Source: Rhizobium sp. BK196
Lineage (GTDB): Bacteria; Pseudomonadota; Alphaproteobacteria; Rhizobiales; Rhizobiaceae
Assembly: GCF_014193255.1 (NCBI RefSeq)
Contig: NZ_JACHZB010000008.1
Location: 62,001 to 126,000, forward strand
DNA: 64,000 bases
Direction: 5' to 3'
The notes under the pieces were generated by a model. It ran no database searches and had not been told where the DNA came from. It was given only the letters and a program-made list of their open reading frames with translations. The position numbers and the translations under genes were made by a program. How positions within the stretch are numbered: position 1 is the first letter of the stretch; the number at the start of each line of letters is the position of its first letter. Of the stretch, positions 1 through 9,215 are shown in pieces.

Positions 1-303
1 TACGGTGACGAGGTGCGCGAACCGACCGCCGAACTCGACATGAAGGCAAAGGTCGACAGTGATTTGCTGGCTTTGATGAAGAAGCTGGTCAAGGAAGAAA
101 CGAAGGAATGGGACCCTTCGATGGTACAGGATCCGGTTCAGAAGCGGCTGAAGGCCTTGATCCGCGGCAAGGAAAAGAGCCTCAAGAAGGCTGCTCCGGC
201 CCGCAAGCCGGCGCCGGTAAAATCGACCGGCAACGTCATCAACATCATGGATGCGCTGAAGAAGAGCCTTGCGGCCGAAAGTGGTCGCGGGAAGTCGCGG
301 TAG
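1..303 (+). CDS. ku: Ku protein, C-terminal part (5' truncated by window edge)
   Basis: The open frame runs from the first base to a TAG at 301-303, so only the last 100 residues are present. It shows the helical end of a bacterial Ku core (a DSDLLALMKKLVKEET stretch) followed by a Lys/Ala/Pro-rich basic tail and a short INIMDALKKSL motif; the complete Ku encoded at 2868-3710 ends in a comparable way. Bacterial Ku forms a ring dimer that binds double-strand break ends and recruits LigD. It converges with ligD, with only 42 bp between stop codons. Family assignment is by tail similarity and context, since the conserved core is outside the window. Confidence 0.8.
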   Translation, partial: YGDEVREPTAELDMKAKVDSDLLALMKKLVKEETKEWDPSMVQDPVQKRLKALIRGKEKSLKKAAPARKPAPVKSTGNVINIMDALKKSLAAESGRGKSR

Positions 304-345
304 TTCTAAAGGCTTCTCCCTACAAGGGGAGCGTCTTTCAAGAGC

Positions 346-2865
346 CTATCTCTTCCGCTTCTGCAACGGCTTGGCTGCTGCAAAGAACCCATCCCATGGA
401 TCCTTGCTGAGTGCATCGAGGCGCGCCGGCGTATTATCGACGGTGAAATAAGCAGGGCCGATTTCGGTTGTCAGCTCACTCCATTCCAGCGGCATCGAGA
501 CGGCGGCACCTGGCCGGGCGCGCGTGGAATAGGCAGCAACAGCAGTGTTGCCGCGGCCGTTCCGGAGGTAGTCGATGAAGATCTTGCCGCTGCGCTTCGC
601 CTTGGTTGCGGTTGCAAGATAGCGGTCGGGGTCATCTTTCGACATGCTGTCGGCCAGCCACTTCGCAAAGCCTTTCACATCCACCCAGCCGGCCTTCGGC
701 TCAAGCGGCGTCACCACATGTAGGCCTTTGCCGCCGGAAGTCTTGACGAATGCCGCAAGGCCCTCGCCCTCGATACGCTCCTTCAGTTCGTAAGCTGCCG
801 CTATCACATTTTCCCATGGCACATCCTCGCCGGGGTCGAGGTCCATGGTGATCATGTCGGGCTTTTCCCAATTGTTTGTGGTCGTGCCCCAGGGATGGAT
901 TTCCAGCACCGCCGATTGCACCAGCGCTACGACGCCATCGAAATCGGTAACGCGCAGCAGCTTCTCGCCGCCCTTGTCTTTGGGATCGGTGATTTGCTCG
1001 ATATGTTCGTTCATGCCTTTCCAGGCGTGCTTCTGGAAAAACCGCTGGTGGCCGGAAATCCCGTCAGGCAGGCGCAGCAGAGCAAGCGGCCGGTTGACGA
1101 CATAAGGTGCCATGAAACGCCAGACCTGCGCATAGTAATTGGCGAGACCTTCCTTGGTGACGCCCTCGTCCGGCCAATAGATGCGGTCGGGATGGGTCAG
1201 CTGCACTGCCGATTTCGGCAGGTTTTTGGCGGTTGTCTTTTCCATCTCGCGCACAACGTCCTTTGCCGGCTTGTCCTCCCGCAGTCCGCGAAAGGCCGCG
1301 TGGCGCAGATTACCATCCGCCGACCATGCGCGGAACTCCACTTCGGCAACGAGCTGCGGCTTAACATAGTGCAAGCCTCGCCGCTCCTCGGCGGTCAGCT
1401 TGTCGTCGAAGGAGTTTTGCTTCATCTCCATTGCCGACAACCGCTCGTAAAGCATCTGTGCCGTCGCGACAGTGTAACCAGTGCCGACGCGGCCGACATG
1501 CTTCAGCGCGCCGTCCTCGTAATAACCCATGGCGAGCGAGCCGATAGCATTCTTCATAGCGGTCGAGGGTACGTAGCCACCAATGACGAATTCCTGCCGC
1601 TGCGAGCATTTTGACTTGATCCATTCGCCGTTGCGGCCGGAGACATATTTGCTGTCGCTCAGCTTGGAGACGACGCCTTCGAGACTGAGCCGGCAGGCAT
1701 GGTTCAACACGAGACCGCCGTTCTCATTGAAGTGCGTGCTATAGCGCAGTTTGTCGCTATTTTCCGGAATTAGCTTCTCCAGCAGATGTTTGCGTTCGAG
1801 AAGACTTACGTTGAGCAGGCTATATCCATCGAGATGGATGAGGTCGAAAGCATAGAAGACGAAGCGGTCGTAACGGCCTTCACCGAGATCATGCTGCAGG
1901 GCGGAGAAATCCGATGCGCCGGTATCGCGCTCCACAACGAGTTCACCATCGATGACGGCCGTTTCAACAGGCAAGGAAGCGAAGGCATCAACGACGTCCT
2001 TGCCGAATTTCTCTGTCCAGTCCAGACCTCCGCGTGTCAGCATCCTCACGCGCCCGTCCTCGATCTTCACCTGCAGCCGGTAGCCGTCGAACTTGATCTC
2101 GTGGATCCAGCGTTCGCCGGCCGGTGGCTTGGGCTTCAGCTTGGCAAGCTCCGGCTCGATGAAGTCGGGCATGGCTCCCTTTTTCGCGCCTTTCGGCCAA
2201 TCCCGCTGCAAGGCAGGGGCCTTTGCCTTCCGAGCTGGCGCCTTGGTCTTTACGGCAACAGCCTTGCCGCCCTGAGGTTTGGATTGCCAGGTTGCGTCAG
2301 GGTTTTCGGCGACCTCTTCCAGCTCGCGGCCGGTTTTGGCAGATTCCGGACGCTCTTTGAGGATATCCGGTGCACCCTCATGCCGGGCCTCTTCGTCATC
2401 GCCTTTGATCAGCAGCCAGTTCTCGCGCTTCTCGCCCGGCTTTCCGTGCATGCGCACCAGATGCCAACGCCCCTTCAATTTTTCGCCGTCGAGTTCGAAT
2501 TCCATATGCCCCTTGCGGTAGGCCCTGTGCGGATCGCCAAGCGGCGTCCAGGTACCGCGGTCCCAGACGATCACGGTACCGCCGCCGTACTGGCCCTTCG
2601 GAATGATACCTTCGAAATCGCCATAGGACAGAGGATGGTCTTCGACGTGGACAGCGAGGCGCTTATCTTCAGGATTGAGGCTTGGGCCTTTTGTAACGGC
2701 CCAACTTTTCAACACGCCGTCCATCTCCAGCCGAAAATCGTAATGCAGCCGTGTGGCGTCGTGCTTTTGAATGACGAAACTGTTGCCCTTCACTCGGGCT
2801 GGCTTACCGCGCGGCTCCGGCGTGATCTTGAAATCGCGTTTCGCCTGATACGTCTCGAGCGCCAT
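346..2865 (-). CDS. ligD: Multifunctional ATP-dependent DNA ligase LigD (NHEJ)
   Basis: An 839-residue protein with three domains in the order phosphoesterase, ligase, polymerase. Residues 1-160 match the 3'-phosphoesterase domain (HDATRLHYDFR with His35, His41 and Asp43, then HVEDHPLSYGDFEG). Residues about 235-530 are the ATP-dependent ligase, with the nucleotidyl Lys258 in EIKFDGYR. Residues about 550-839 are the primase-like polymerase domain with a DLDPGED metal motif. Lys/Ala-rich linkers join the domains. LigD processes, fills and seals ends held by Ku. Its start lies 2 bp after the stop of the upstream ku, so the two are almost certainly cotranscribed. Confidence 0.95.
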   Translation of the reverse strand: MALETYQAKRDFKITPEPRGKPARVKGNSFVIQKHDATRLHYDFRLEMDGVLKSWAVTKGPSLNPEDKRLAVHVEDHPLSYGDFEGIIPKGQYGGGTVIVWDRGTWTPLGDPHRAYRKGHMEFELDGEKLKGRWHLVRMHGKPGEKRENWLLIKGDDEEARHEGAPDILKERPESAKTGRELEEVAENPDATWQSKPQGGKAVAVKTKAPARKAKAPALQRDWPKGAKKGAMPDFIEPELAKLKPKPPAGERWIHEIKFDGYRLQVKIEDGRVRMLTRGGLDWTEKFGKDVVDAFASLPVETAVIDGELVVERDTGASDFSALQHDLGEGRYDRFVFYAFDLIHLDGYSLLNVSLLERKHLLEKLIPENSDKLRYSTHFNENGGLVLNHACRLSLEGVVSKLSDSKYVSGRNGEWIKSKCSQRQEFVIGGYVPSTAMKNAIGSLAMGYYEDGALKHVGRVGTGYTVATAQMLYERLSAMEMKQNSFDDKLTAEERRGLHYVKPQLVAEVEFRAWSADGNLRHAAFRGLREDKPAKDVVREMEKTTAKNLPKSAVQLTHPDRIYWPDEGVTKEGLANYYAQVWRFMAPYVVNRPLALLRLPDGISGHQRFFQKHAWKGMNEHIEQITDPKDKGGEKLLRVTDFDGVVALVQSAVLEIHPWGTTTNNWEKPDMITMDLDPGEDVPWENVIAAAYELKERIEGEGLAAFVKTSGGKGLHVVTPLEPKAGWVDVKGFAKWLADSMSKDDPDRYLATATKAKRSGKIFIDYLRNGRGNTAVAAYSTRARPGAAVSMPLEWSELTTEIGPAYFTVDNTPARLDALSKDPWDGFFAAAKPLQKRKR

Positions 2866-2867
2866 GA

Positions 2868-3710
2868 TCAGCTCGCCTTTCTGCTGCTTCTATCGGAGGT
2901 TTTGCGCGGGGCAGGCTTTTTCGCCGGCGCCTTTCCGCCCATTTTCGCACTTTGGCGCAGCGCCTCCATGAGGTCGACCACCTTGCTCTCCGGCTCGCGC
3001 TTGCGTTTTGGCGGCGCGCGGCCTTCGATCTTGGCTTTCACCAGTTCGACGAGTGCCGCCTCGTACCGGTCGTGATATCCGCTCGGGTCGAAGCTGCCCT
3101 GTTTGGTGGCAATGATATGCCCGGCGAGCTCCAGCATCTCCTTGTCGAATTTGATATCGGGAATGTCCTTGAAGACGGAGCCTGCTGAGCGCACCTCATA
3201 GTCGAAGTTCAGCATGGTCGCGATGATGTGGTCGTCATGCGCGCGGATGAGCAATGTACGGTTGCGTTGGAAAAGCACGGCTTCGGCAAGGGCTACGACT
3301 TTACCATCGAGCATGCCTCTGGCAATCAATGCGAGGGCTTCCGCATCGTGCTCGTCGACCGGCGCCAGATAGTAAGGGCGGTCGAAATAGAGCTTGTCGA
3401 TCTCATCGCAGGGAATGAAGCCCTGCACATTCAGCACCTTGTCGCTTTCCGGCATGATCTCGGCAATTTCGTCGCCTTCGATGAGGATGTAGTCGCCGCT
3501 CTCCATCCTGTAGCCCTTGACCTGCTCGTCGCGCTCCACGGGCTTGCCAGTTTCGCTATCAACGAACCGCCGCTCGACACGATGGCCCGTCCTGCGGTTG
3601 ACGATATTGAAAGAGACGCGGTCGGAAGAGGAGACGGCCGTATAAAGGCCGACGGCGCAAGCGAGGTCGCCGACCTTCAGATGGCCCTTCCAGCTTGCGC
3701 GTGCCGCCAT
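2868..3710 (-). CDS. ku: Ku protein, non-homologous end-joining DNA-end binding
   Basis: A complete 280-residue bacterial Ku. The N-terminus has the typical ASWKGHLKVG...VGLYTA opening, then SFNIVNRRTGHRV and a long beta-barrel/bridge region (GYRMESGDYILIEGDEI). The last 40 residues are a Lys/Arg/Pro-rich tail, which in bacterial Ku helps DNA threading and LigD contact. It is first in a two-gene unit with ligD (2 bp spacing). Rhizobia often carry several ku genes and some Ku pairs act as heterodimers; a second ku starting left of the window converges on this unit, which makes a heterodimer possible but unproven here. Confidence 0.95.
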   Translation of the reverse strand: MAARASWKGHLKVGDLACAVGLYTAVSSSDRVSFNIVNRRTGHRVERRFVDSETGKPVERDEQVKGYRMESGDYILIEGDEIAEIMPESDKVLNVQGFIPCDEIDKLYFDRPYYLAPVDEHDAEALALIARGMLDGKVVALAEAVLFQRNRTLLIRAHDDHIIATMLNFDYEVRSAGSVFKDIPDIKFDKEMLELAGHIIATKQGSFDPSGYHDRYEAALVELVKAKIEGRAPPKRKREPESKVVDLMEALRQSAKMGGKAPAKKPAPRKTSDRSSRKAS

Positions 3711-3722
3711 CGCCTCCTCCGT

Positions 3723-3956
3723 TCAGAGCCTGCTGTTGCCTTTGCCGGTTTCGATCTGCTGGAATTTCCAGCCGCTCCCATCCGGCGCCGGATAGGCGAG
3801 CAGCGCATCGCCGTTACCGATCTTCTGGCGTGCGGCTGCGTTTCTTGCGCGATCCATCGCCTGTTCTGCCGTGGCGTAGGGTTCGGACAACGTGTCGCCG
3901 AGCTTGTAGGCCCAGCCACTGTCATGCGGAACGATCTGATAAGTGATGTCGGCCAT
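3723..3956 (-). CDS. DUF2188-like small protein
   Basis: A 77-residue soluble protein. It has the usual DUF2188 layout: a short strand with VPHDSGWAYKL, a helix with ATAEQAMDRARNAAARQ, and a final strand in which an aromatic-rich turn precedes FQQIET. No catalytic residues are evident and the biochemical role of the family is unknown to me. It lies 12 bp upstream of the ku start on the same strand, so it may be carried in the NHEJ transcript; such small genes are frequent near rhizobial ku-ligD loci, but a functional link is only inferred. Confidence 0.7.
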   Translation of the reverse strand: MADITYQIVPHDSGWAYKLGDTLSEPYATAEQAMDRARNAAARQKIGNGDALLAYPAPDGSGWKFQQIETGKGNSRL

Positions 3957-3988
3957 ATGCTTTCCTCCTTGTCAGCCGTTTTGGTCAT

Positions 3989-4273
3989 TCATTGCCGAGG
4001 CGAGCGGCTGCGCCGCTCGTCGAGCGCGATGATCTTTTCAAGCGATGCGATATCCTCGCTGGTCACGACAGGAACCGGATCGGCGGCGATCGCTTCCAGT
4101 ACCTCTTTGGACACTGCACCGTTGCGGATTGCCCATTCCAACGTCTCGCGTGTCTCCCGCTCGGCCTTGAGCTGCGCATAGAGCGCGACGATCAGCCGGT
4201 CGCGAACATCCATATTTTTGTGCTTGCGGTCGATGTGACGGACATTGGGCATGAGAAAATCGTGCCTCTTCAT
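3989..4273 (-). CDS. Hypothetical protein, 94 aa, helical
   Basis: A charged, mostly helical 94-residue protein with no signal peptide or membrane segment. The central part (RDRLIVALYAQLKAERETRETLEWAIRNGAVSKEVLEAI, read as two helices) is followed by a short acidic loop and an Arg/Ser-rich end. I do not recognise the family. It is on the same strand as the DUF2188, ku and ligD genes, 32 bp upstream of the DUF2188 gene, and could be the first gene of that unit. The start is the ATG at 4271-4273; internal Met8 and Met21 are alternatives. Confidence 0.55.
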   Translation of the reverse strand: MKRHDFLMPNVRHIDRKHKNMDVRDRLIVALYAQLKAERETRETLEWAIRNGAVSKEVLEAIAADPVPVVTSEDIASLEKIIALDERRSRSPRQ

Positions 4274-4407
4274 GAGGTCGCTTCTGAAAAAAACTTCTGA
4301 GGGGTAGAAAGGTTCCGTTCGGCAGCGCTCAGCGGAATCAGATCACCACATTGCGGCTTTGAGCTGCAGACACTATTTGAAAGCTATATTCGACAGAGGA
4401 TTTAAAA

Positions 4408-4836
4408 ATGGCCGATCTCAAGGCTCGTCTCCGTCCCACCGGTGCAAATGCCGTTCTTGGCCGTACCGGTTTCCCGCATGTCACGTCGGTCACCGGCGGC
4501 GAGATCGATATCGTCACCAGCCCGTCACAGCCGGGCTTCAACCCGCTCGATCTGCTTTATTCCTCGCTTTCGGCCTGTCTCGTGCTGAGTGCCCGCATGG
4601 CGGCCAGCCAGCTCGGCATCCTCGACAAGATCACCGAGATCACCGCCGATGTAACCGGGGAGAAAGCGGCGGAAGGGCTGTCGCGCGTCGCGACATTCAA
4701 CATCATCTTCTCCATCAAAGGCGACATCGACGAGGAAACGCGACGCAAGATTGCACATATGGCCGAAGACGAGATTTGCACGGTCAGCAACACCATCAGA
4801 GGCACCCCGGAATTCGCAACTACGATCTCCGGCTGA
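4408..4836 (+). CDS. OsmC family peroxiredoxin-like protein
   Basis: A 142-residue OsmC/Ohr superfamily protein. The two cysteines expected of the fold are present: Cys57 in SLSACLVLSARMAA, at the start of the central helix, and Cys124 in DEICTVSNTI near the C-terminus. Family members reduce organic hydroperoxides with this Cys pair. The second Cys motif is CTVS rather than the CPVS typical of Ohr, so a general OsmC-like assignment is safer than Ohr. It stands alone, divergent from the hypothetical gene at 3989-4273, with a 134-bp intergenic region that probably holds both promoters. Confidence 0.85.
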   Translation: MADLKARLRPTGANAVLGRTGFPHVTSVTGGEIDIVTSPSQPGFNPLDLLYSSLSACLVLSARMAASQLGILDKITEITADVTGEKAAEGLSRVATFNIIFSIKGDIDEETRRKIAHMAEDEICTVSNTIRGTPEFATTISG

Positions 4837-4930
4837 TCGGATTGCCCGGTTTCAGCATAAAAATTATAGACAATAAGCCCGGAGCATTGCGTGGCCCTCG
4901 TGCTCAACCTATGCTCCGGCATCGATTGAA

Positions 4931-6382
4931 ATGACGCCGGCTGAGATGCAGTTCCAGACAGAATCTTCGACCGAACAGAAATCGCAGCGGCCGCTTGTCG
5001 CCATCATCGGAGGCGGCGTTTCCGGGGCAGGTGTCGCCTATCATTTGCTGAAGCTCGCCGGCAACGATGCACCAGATATCGTGGTCTTCGAGCCACGCCC
5101 GATGCTCGGCCGTGGTCTTGCCTATGACACCGTGGATCCGGCGCACCGCATCAATGTGCCGGCCGCCAAGATGAGCCTGCAGCCGGATGATGTAGAAGAG
5201 TTCCAACGCTGGATCGAGGCGAACAATGCCGTGCGCGACGATCCCGAAGCCGCACGCGAGAACGGCCAGCTTTTCCCGCGCCGGCGCGTGTTCGGCGATT
5301 ATGTCGGCTCGCTTCTGCAGCCCTTCCTGAAGTCGGGCGCCATCACTCATCGCCGCGCCACGGTGACCGCCATCCGTCGCAGGCGTGATGGCTGGGTGAT
5401 CTCCGACGACAAGGGCGGACTGACGGAGGCCGATATCGTCGCCGTGGCTACCAGCCATCCGCCGCCGGTGGCGCCGGGCAGGCTGGCGGCCACTCTTGGC
5501 GATCACCCGCGCTTCATTGCCGATACTACGAAACCGGGCGCCCTCGAGGTCGTGCGGCCGCAGGATAGGGTTCTGGTCATCGGCAACGGGCTGACGGGAG
5601 CAGACGTGATTGCCTCGCTTGCGCGAAACGGCCACGAAGGTCCGATTGTCGCGATTTCCCGCCGCGGCCTGCGCTCTCGCGGCCATGCTGCGGCTCCGCA
5701 GGAGCCCTTCGGCGATTTCATCGCCGATCCGGCATCCTCGGCAGTCGCGCTGTTGCGTAAGATTCGGCTGACCATTCGCCAGGCAGCCGAGCAGGGCTTG
5801 AGCTGGCATGCCGTCATCGATCAGGTGCGCTCCCAGGGACACGATCTCTGGCGGACTTTACCGGTCGCCGAGCGGCGGCGCATCGTTCGGCATCTCAGAC
5901 CCTATTGGGACGTTCACCGTTTTCGCATCGCTCCCCAGGTGGAGGCAGTGCTCGATGCAGCAATTGAAGCTCGCCGGCTGGAAGTGCTTGCGGGGTCCGT
6001 TGCCGATGCCAAGGTCGAGGGTGAAACGATCCACGTTATGCTGCAGCCGCGGCATGCCGGCGAAAGATTGGAACGGACGTTCGATGCCGTCGTCGTCACA
6101 ACCGGTCCCGCACATGGCGGTATTTTGCAGACGCAGCCCTGGCTCGGTGAACTCGGGCGCGAAGGCTATCTCGTCCTTGATCCGACCGGTCTCGGACTTG
6201 CTTGCTCCGAGCGCTCCGAAGCAATCGGAGCGAATGGCCAGGTGATCCCTTCTTTGCTCATTTCCGGTCCGCTTGCACGCGGCACCTTCGGTGAATTGAT
6301 GGGATTGCCGCAGATCACGGAACATACGGTCTTCGTTGCTCGCGAGATCGCCGAAAAGCTGAAAGAGGCAGCCACGAGATAG
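4931..6382 (+). CDS. FAD/NAD(P)-binding protein (FAD-NAD(P)-binding 9 type)
   Basis: A 483-residue flavoprotein-like protein. An N-terminal dinucleotide fold begins at residue 18 (VAIIGGGVSGAGVAYHLL), followed by VFEPRPMLGRGLAYDT and HRINVPAAKMSL, characteristic of the FAD/NAD(P)-binding family related to YdhS. A second Rossmann motif lies in VLVIGNGLTGADVIASL (about residues 217-233). A late VVTTGPAHGG segment and C-terminal SLLISGPLARGTFGELMG complete the family pattern. The substrate is unknown. It stands 94 bp after osmC, possibly separately transcribed. ATG at 4931 is used; an in-frame ATG at 4946 is possible. Confidence 0.8.
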   Translation: MTPAEMQFQTESSTEQKSQRPLVAIIGGGVSGAGVAYHLLKLAGNDAPDIVVFEPRPMLGRGLAYDTVDPAHRINVPAAKMSLQPDDVEEFQRWIEANNAVRDDPEAARENGQLFPRRRVFGDYVGSLLQPFLKSGAITHRRATVTAIRRRRDGWVISDDKGGLTEADIVAVATSHPPPVAPGRLAATLGDHPRFIADTTKPGALEVVRPQDRVLVIGNGLTGADVIASLARNGHEGPIVAISRRGLRSRGHAAAPQEPFGDFIADPASSAVALLRKIRLTIRQAAEQGLSWHAVIDQVRSQGHDLWRTLPVAERRRIVRHLRPYWDVHRFRIAPQVEAVLDAAIEARRLEVLAGSVADAKVEGETIHVMLQPRHAGERLERTFDAVVVTTGPAHGGILQTQPWLGELGREGYLVLDPTGLGLACSERSEAIGANGQVIPSLLISGPLARGTFGELMGLPQITEHTVFVAREIAEKLKEAATR

Positions 6383-6471
6383 TTCGCGGCTCTATTTTCC
6401 ATCGGCCTGTCGTTCTCTGACTGTCATCGAGACCCCGCTTCTGATACTCGCAGCGTGTCGCGGCTTGCAGG

Positions 6472-7395
6472 GTGAGCCGCACAGAAAGCCTCGAGATCAT
6501 GTCGCAAGCCTCTTCTTCCGTTTCCGAAAGCTCTTCTTCCAGCCGTCTTCCGCTTGTCGCCCTCATTATCGGCGGCGCGGCGATCGGCGGATCGCCGATC
6601 TTCGTGCGGCTTTCCGAGGTCGGGCCGATGGCAACAGCCTTCTGGCGAGTGGCGCTGGCACTGATACCGATCTTTATCTTCTCGCTTTTGCGCAAGGATA
6701 ATACCGGCCCCAGGCCGAAGAGCCTGGCCGATTATGGGATGTTGATCCTGCCTGGCGCCGTGCTGGCGCTTGATCTGTCAGCCTGGCATCTGTCGATCAC
6801 CATGACCTCGGTTGCCAACGCGACACTGCTCGCAAACCTTGCACCGGTCTTCGTCACCGCCATCGGCTTTCTGTTCTTCGGGGCCAAGGTTACCCGCGTC
6901 TTCCTGCTCGGCCTCGTCCTGGCATTGGCCGGCGTGGTTGTGCTGAAGGGCGGGCCTGCTGCCTTTGGAAATGGCGATCTGCGCGGTGATGGCGTCGCCA
7001 TGATCGCCGCCGTCTTCTACGCCTGCTATATCCTGGCGATCGGTGCGTTGCGCAGCCGTTTCGATACGATCCGTATTATGCTATGGAGCACGGCCTCTGC
7101 CGCAGTCGGCGTCTTCCCGCTCGCGTTTTTCTTCGAAGGCCACATGCTGCCGGCAAGCCTTTACGGCTGGTCGGTGGTATCAGGCCTTGCCTTCGTCAGC
7201 CATGCGGGCGGGCAAGTGGCGATCGCCTATGCGCTTGCCTATCTGCCGGCCGCCTTCTCCTCGCTGACGCTGCTTCTCCAGCCGGTTGTCGCGGCCATTC
7301 TCGCCTGGGCGCTGCTCAATGAATCCATCACGGCAATGCAGGCCTTGGGCGGCCTGATCGTTCTTGCCGGCATCATGATCGCAAGACGGGGATAG
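6472..7395 (+). CDS. DMT superfamily transporter with two EamA domains
   Basis: A 307-residue integral membrane protein with about ten hydrophobic segments in two EamA halves, for example LPLVALIIGGAAIGGSPIF near the N-terminus and SLTLLLQPVVAAILAWALL near the end. Family members export or import small metabolites; the substrate cannot be read from sequence. The first half has the usual ANATLLANLAPVFVT motif. The listed start is a GTG at 6472; an ATG at 6499 (MSQASSSV) would shorten the cytoplasmic N-terminus by nine residues and is equally possible. It converges with the dioxygenase-hydrolase gene. Confidence 0.85.
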   Translation: MSRTESLEIMSQASSSVSESSSSSRLPLVALIIGGAAIGGSPIFVRLSEVGPMATAFWRVALALIPIFIFSLLRKDNTGPRPKSLADYGMLILPGAVLALDLSAWHLSITMTSVANATLLANLAPVFVTAIGFLFFGAKVTRVFLLGLVLALAGVVVLKGGPAAFGNGDLRGDGVAMIAAVFYACYILAIGALRSRFDTIRIMLWSTASAAVGVFPLAFFFEGHMLPASLYGWSVVSGLAFVSHAGGQVAIAYALAYLPAAFSSLTLLLQPVVAAILAWALLNESITAMQALGGLIVLAGIMIARRG

Positions 7396-7552
7396 CTTCG
7401 CTTAAGGAAGCTTGACCATTGGCTGCTAGACTGTCCCGGAGTATGTCTTGTACAGGATGCCGGTTTTGCAAGGCTCGATGCCATCGATCGCGATGCTCCG
7501 CCAACGCTTGGTGCGGTCCCGGCGTCATGCCCGGACAGCTTCCACTGGTAGG

Positions 7553-9127
7553 CTATTGGGTTTCTTGCAGTTTGCTTTCTTGCAGCAGCCATTTCTGAAT
7601 GATTGGCACGTCGGCGTCGCTCAGATCGTGACCGCCGGGGATGACGTCGGAATCGACGGTTGCCCCCGACGTCTTCAGCCGCTCTTCCAGCTCACCGGCA
7701 TATCTGCCATACGCATCCATCTTGCCGCTGATGACGAGCAGGTCCGTGCCCTTCAGATCGGCATGCGGATAGGTGCTGAGGACCGGCATGGAGCGCAGCA
7801 ACACCGCCTTATGAATGAGGTTTGGGTGAAGGTAGAGCAGTGAATTCAGTAAGTTAGCGCCATTCGAGTAGCCGACATAGACGACCTTCTTTGGATCGAG
7901 ACCGTAGGATTTGACCGCGCCTTCGATGAAGGCAGCGAAGGCTTCGGCCTCGTTCTTGATGTCGTCCTGGTCGAAGGAGAAAGGCGTGAGGCGCTTGTAC
8001 CAGCGCGGAAAGCCTTCCTCGGTCGCGCGGCCACGCACGCCGAGAAGGGTGGCGCGTGGAGCGACTTTGTTCAGCAGCGGCATCAGCGTCGTTTCGTTCC
8101 CCCCGGAGCCGTGCAGCAGTACAAAGACGCTGCCGTCTGGATCCGGCGGCGTATAGAAACGATGGACGAAAGGCAGCTCGCGATAATTGACGCGCGGCTG
8201 GCCGGGCATGGAAAACTGCGGCAGCACGACCTTCAATTCGCTGAGATTGGTGATCGAATCCTTTGGCGGGATGAAAAGCTTGCTTCCAAGTGTGGCCTGC
8301 GGCTCATCCACCAGCATGCCCGGCTGGTTGGTAGCAAGTTCTATGAGCGTGCCGCCGGGCTCGCGGGCATAGAGTGAGCGGAAGTACTTGCGATCGTGCA
8401 GATTGGTTGCCGAGGCATTTTCCTTTTCGAGCGCCCTGTGAACGGCAAGCACGGCATCGTCGTCATCTGCGCGGAAGGCGATATGGTCTACCGTGCCGGT
8501 ACCTGGCGCACCGGACCAGAAGCCACGCGCATCGCGCACATCGATGATGTCTCCGGACTGCGAGACGAGGCGGTCGATCGTGCCGCGATTTGCCTGGAAC
8601 CTGTAGCCGAAATGGCTCTCGATGAAATGGCGGCTTTCGGAGGGCTTTTCGGTGAGCATGGTCGCGCCACGTACGCGCTGCACGGCGTGTTCGATCGGCA
8701 CATCGCCGCCCTTCCAGACGGCCGTCGATTTCAGATCCTTGGTGCCGGCAAGCTTGACGATGACATTGTCGGGGTCCTTCAGCCGCAGTACCGGTTCGCC
8801 GAATTCATCCGCGGGGCCTTCCGAGCGGAAGCCGAAGCGCATCGCACGCGTCAGCCAGTAACCGATACTGGTCGGATCGATCGCCAGAGACATTTCGCTG
8901 ATCTGGCCGTAGCCAGCCCGGCCGGGTGCTCCGTCCTCCCAAACGAGGAAGGTGACGAGCGAGCCCGGATTGCCCTCGGCGTCGCCGTAGAAGAGATGAA
9001 GCTGCGTGGCGTCCTCGAAACCAGCCGTCTGTTTGACGAGCCGCATGCCGAGGAATCCGGCGTAGAAATCTACGTTCGCCTGCACCTTGCGGGTGATCAG
9101 CGTGATATGGTGTATGCCTGAAGCCAT
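7553..9127 (-). CDS. VOC ring-cleaving dioxygenase fused to alpha/beta hydrolase
   Basis: A 524-residue two-part protein. Residues 1 to about 310 are a VOC/glyoxalase-fold dioxygenase of the MhqO type, with metal-ligand candidates His6/His7 (GIHHIT), the His of VDHIAF and the Glu of LIELATNQPG. Residues about 330-524 are a small esterase-like alpha/beta hydrolase with LLHGSGGNE, nucleophile Ser in GYSNGANLL, and a late His in GGHDLSDADV. In Firmicutes these are separate quinone/hydroquinone detoxification proteins (MhqO, MhqD). I chose the ATG at 9127 (MASGIHH), where similarity begins. The frame stays open upstream, and an ATG at 9193 would add a hydrophobic stretch (MMLATTLILALLAS) resembling a signal sequence, so the start is uncertain. 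Confidence 0.8.
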   Translation of the reverse strand: MASGIHHITLITRKVQANVDFYAGFLGMRLVKQTAGFEDATQLHLFYGDAEGNPGSLVTFLVWEDGAPGRAGYGQISEMSLAIDPTSIGYWLTRAMRFGFRSEGPADEFGEPVLRLKDPDNVIVKLAGTKDLKSTAVWKGGDVPIEHAVQRVRGATMLTEKPSESRHFIESHFGYRFQANRGTIDRLVSQSGDIIDVRDARGFWSGAPGTGTVDHIAFRADDDDAVLAVHRALEKENASATNLHDRKYFRSLYAREPGGTLIELATNQPGMLVDEPQATLGSKLFIPPKDSITNLSELKVVLPQFSMPGQPRVNYRELPFVHRFYTPPDPDGSVFVLLHGSGGNETTLMPLLNKVAPRATLLGVRGRATEEGFPRWYKRLTPFSFDQDDIKNEAEAFAAFIEGAVKSYGLDPKKVVYVGYSNGANLLNSLLYLHPNLIHKAVLLRSMPVLSTYPHADLKGTDLLVISGKMDAYGRYAGELEERLKTSGATVDSDVIPGGHDLSDADVPIIQKWLLQESKLQETQ

Positions 9128-9215
9128 GGATGAAAGCCCGAATTGAAAAGGCGAGGCCAGGAGCGCGAGGATAAGGGTCGTTGCTAGCATCATACCGTTG
9201 CCAATGGCCTTTTCT

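Noticed and set aside
310..345. Possible hairpin between ku and ligD stop codons
   Set aside because: Only about five paired bases (CTCCC/GGGAG) with no clear T-tract; too weak to call a terminator.
1786..3075. A 429-codon frame antisense to ligD and ku
   Set aside because: Overlaps two certain genes; product has no family features.
7394..7412. AGCTTC/GAAGCT hairpin after the DMT transporter
   Set aside because: Six-base AT/GC-mixed stem without a T-run, likely chance.
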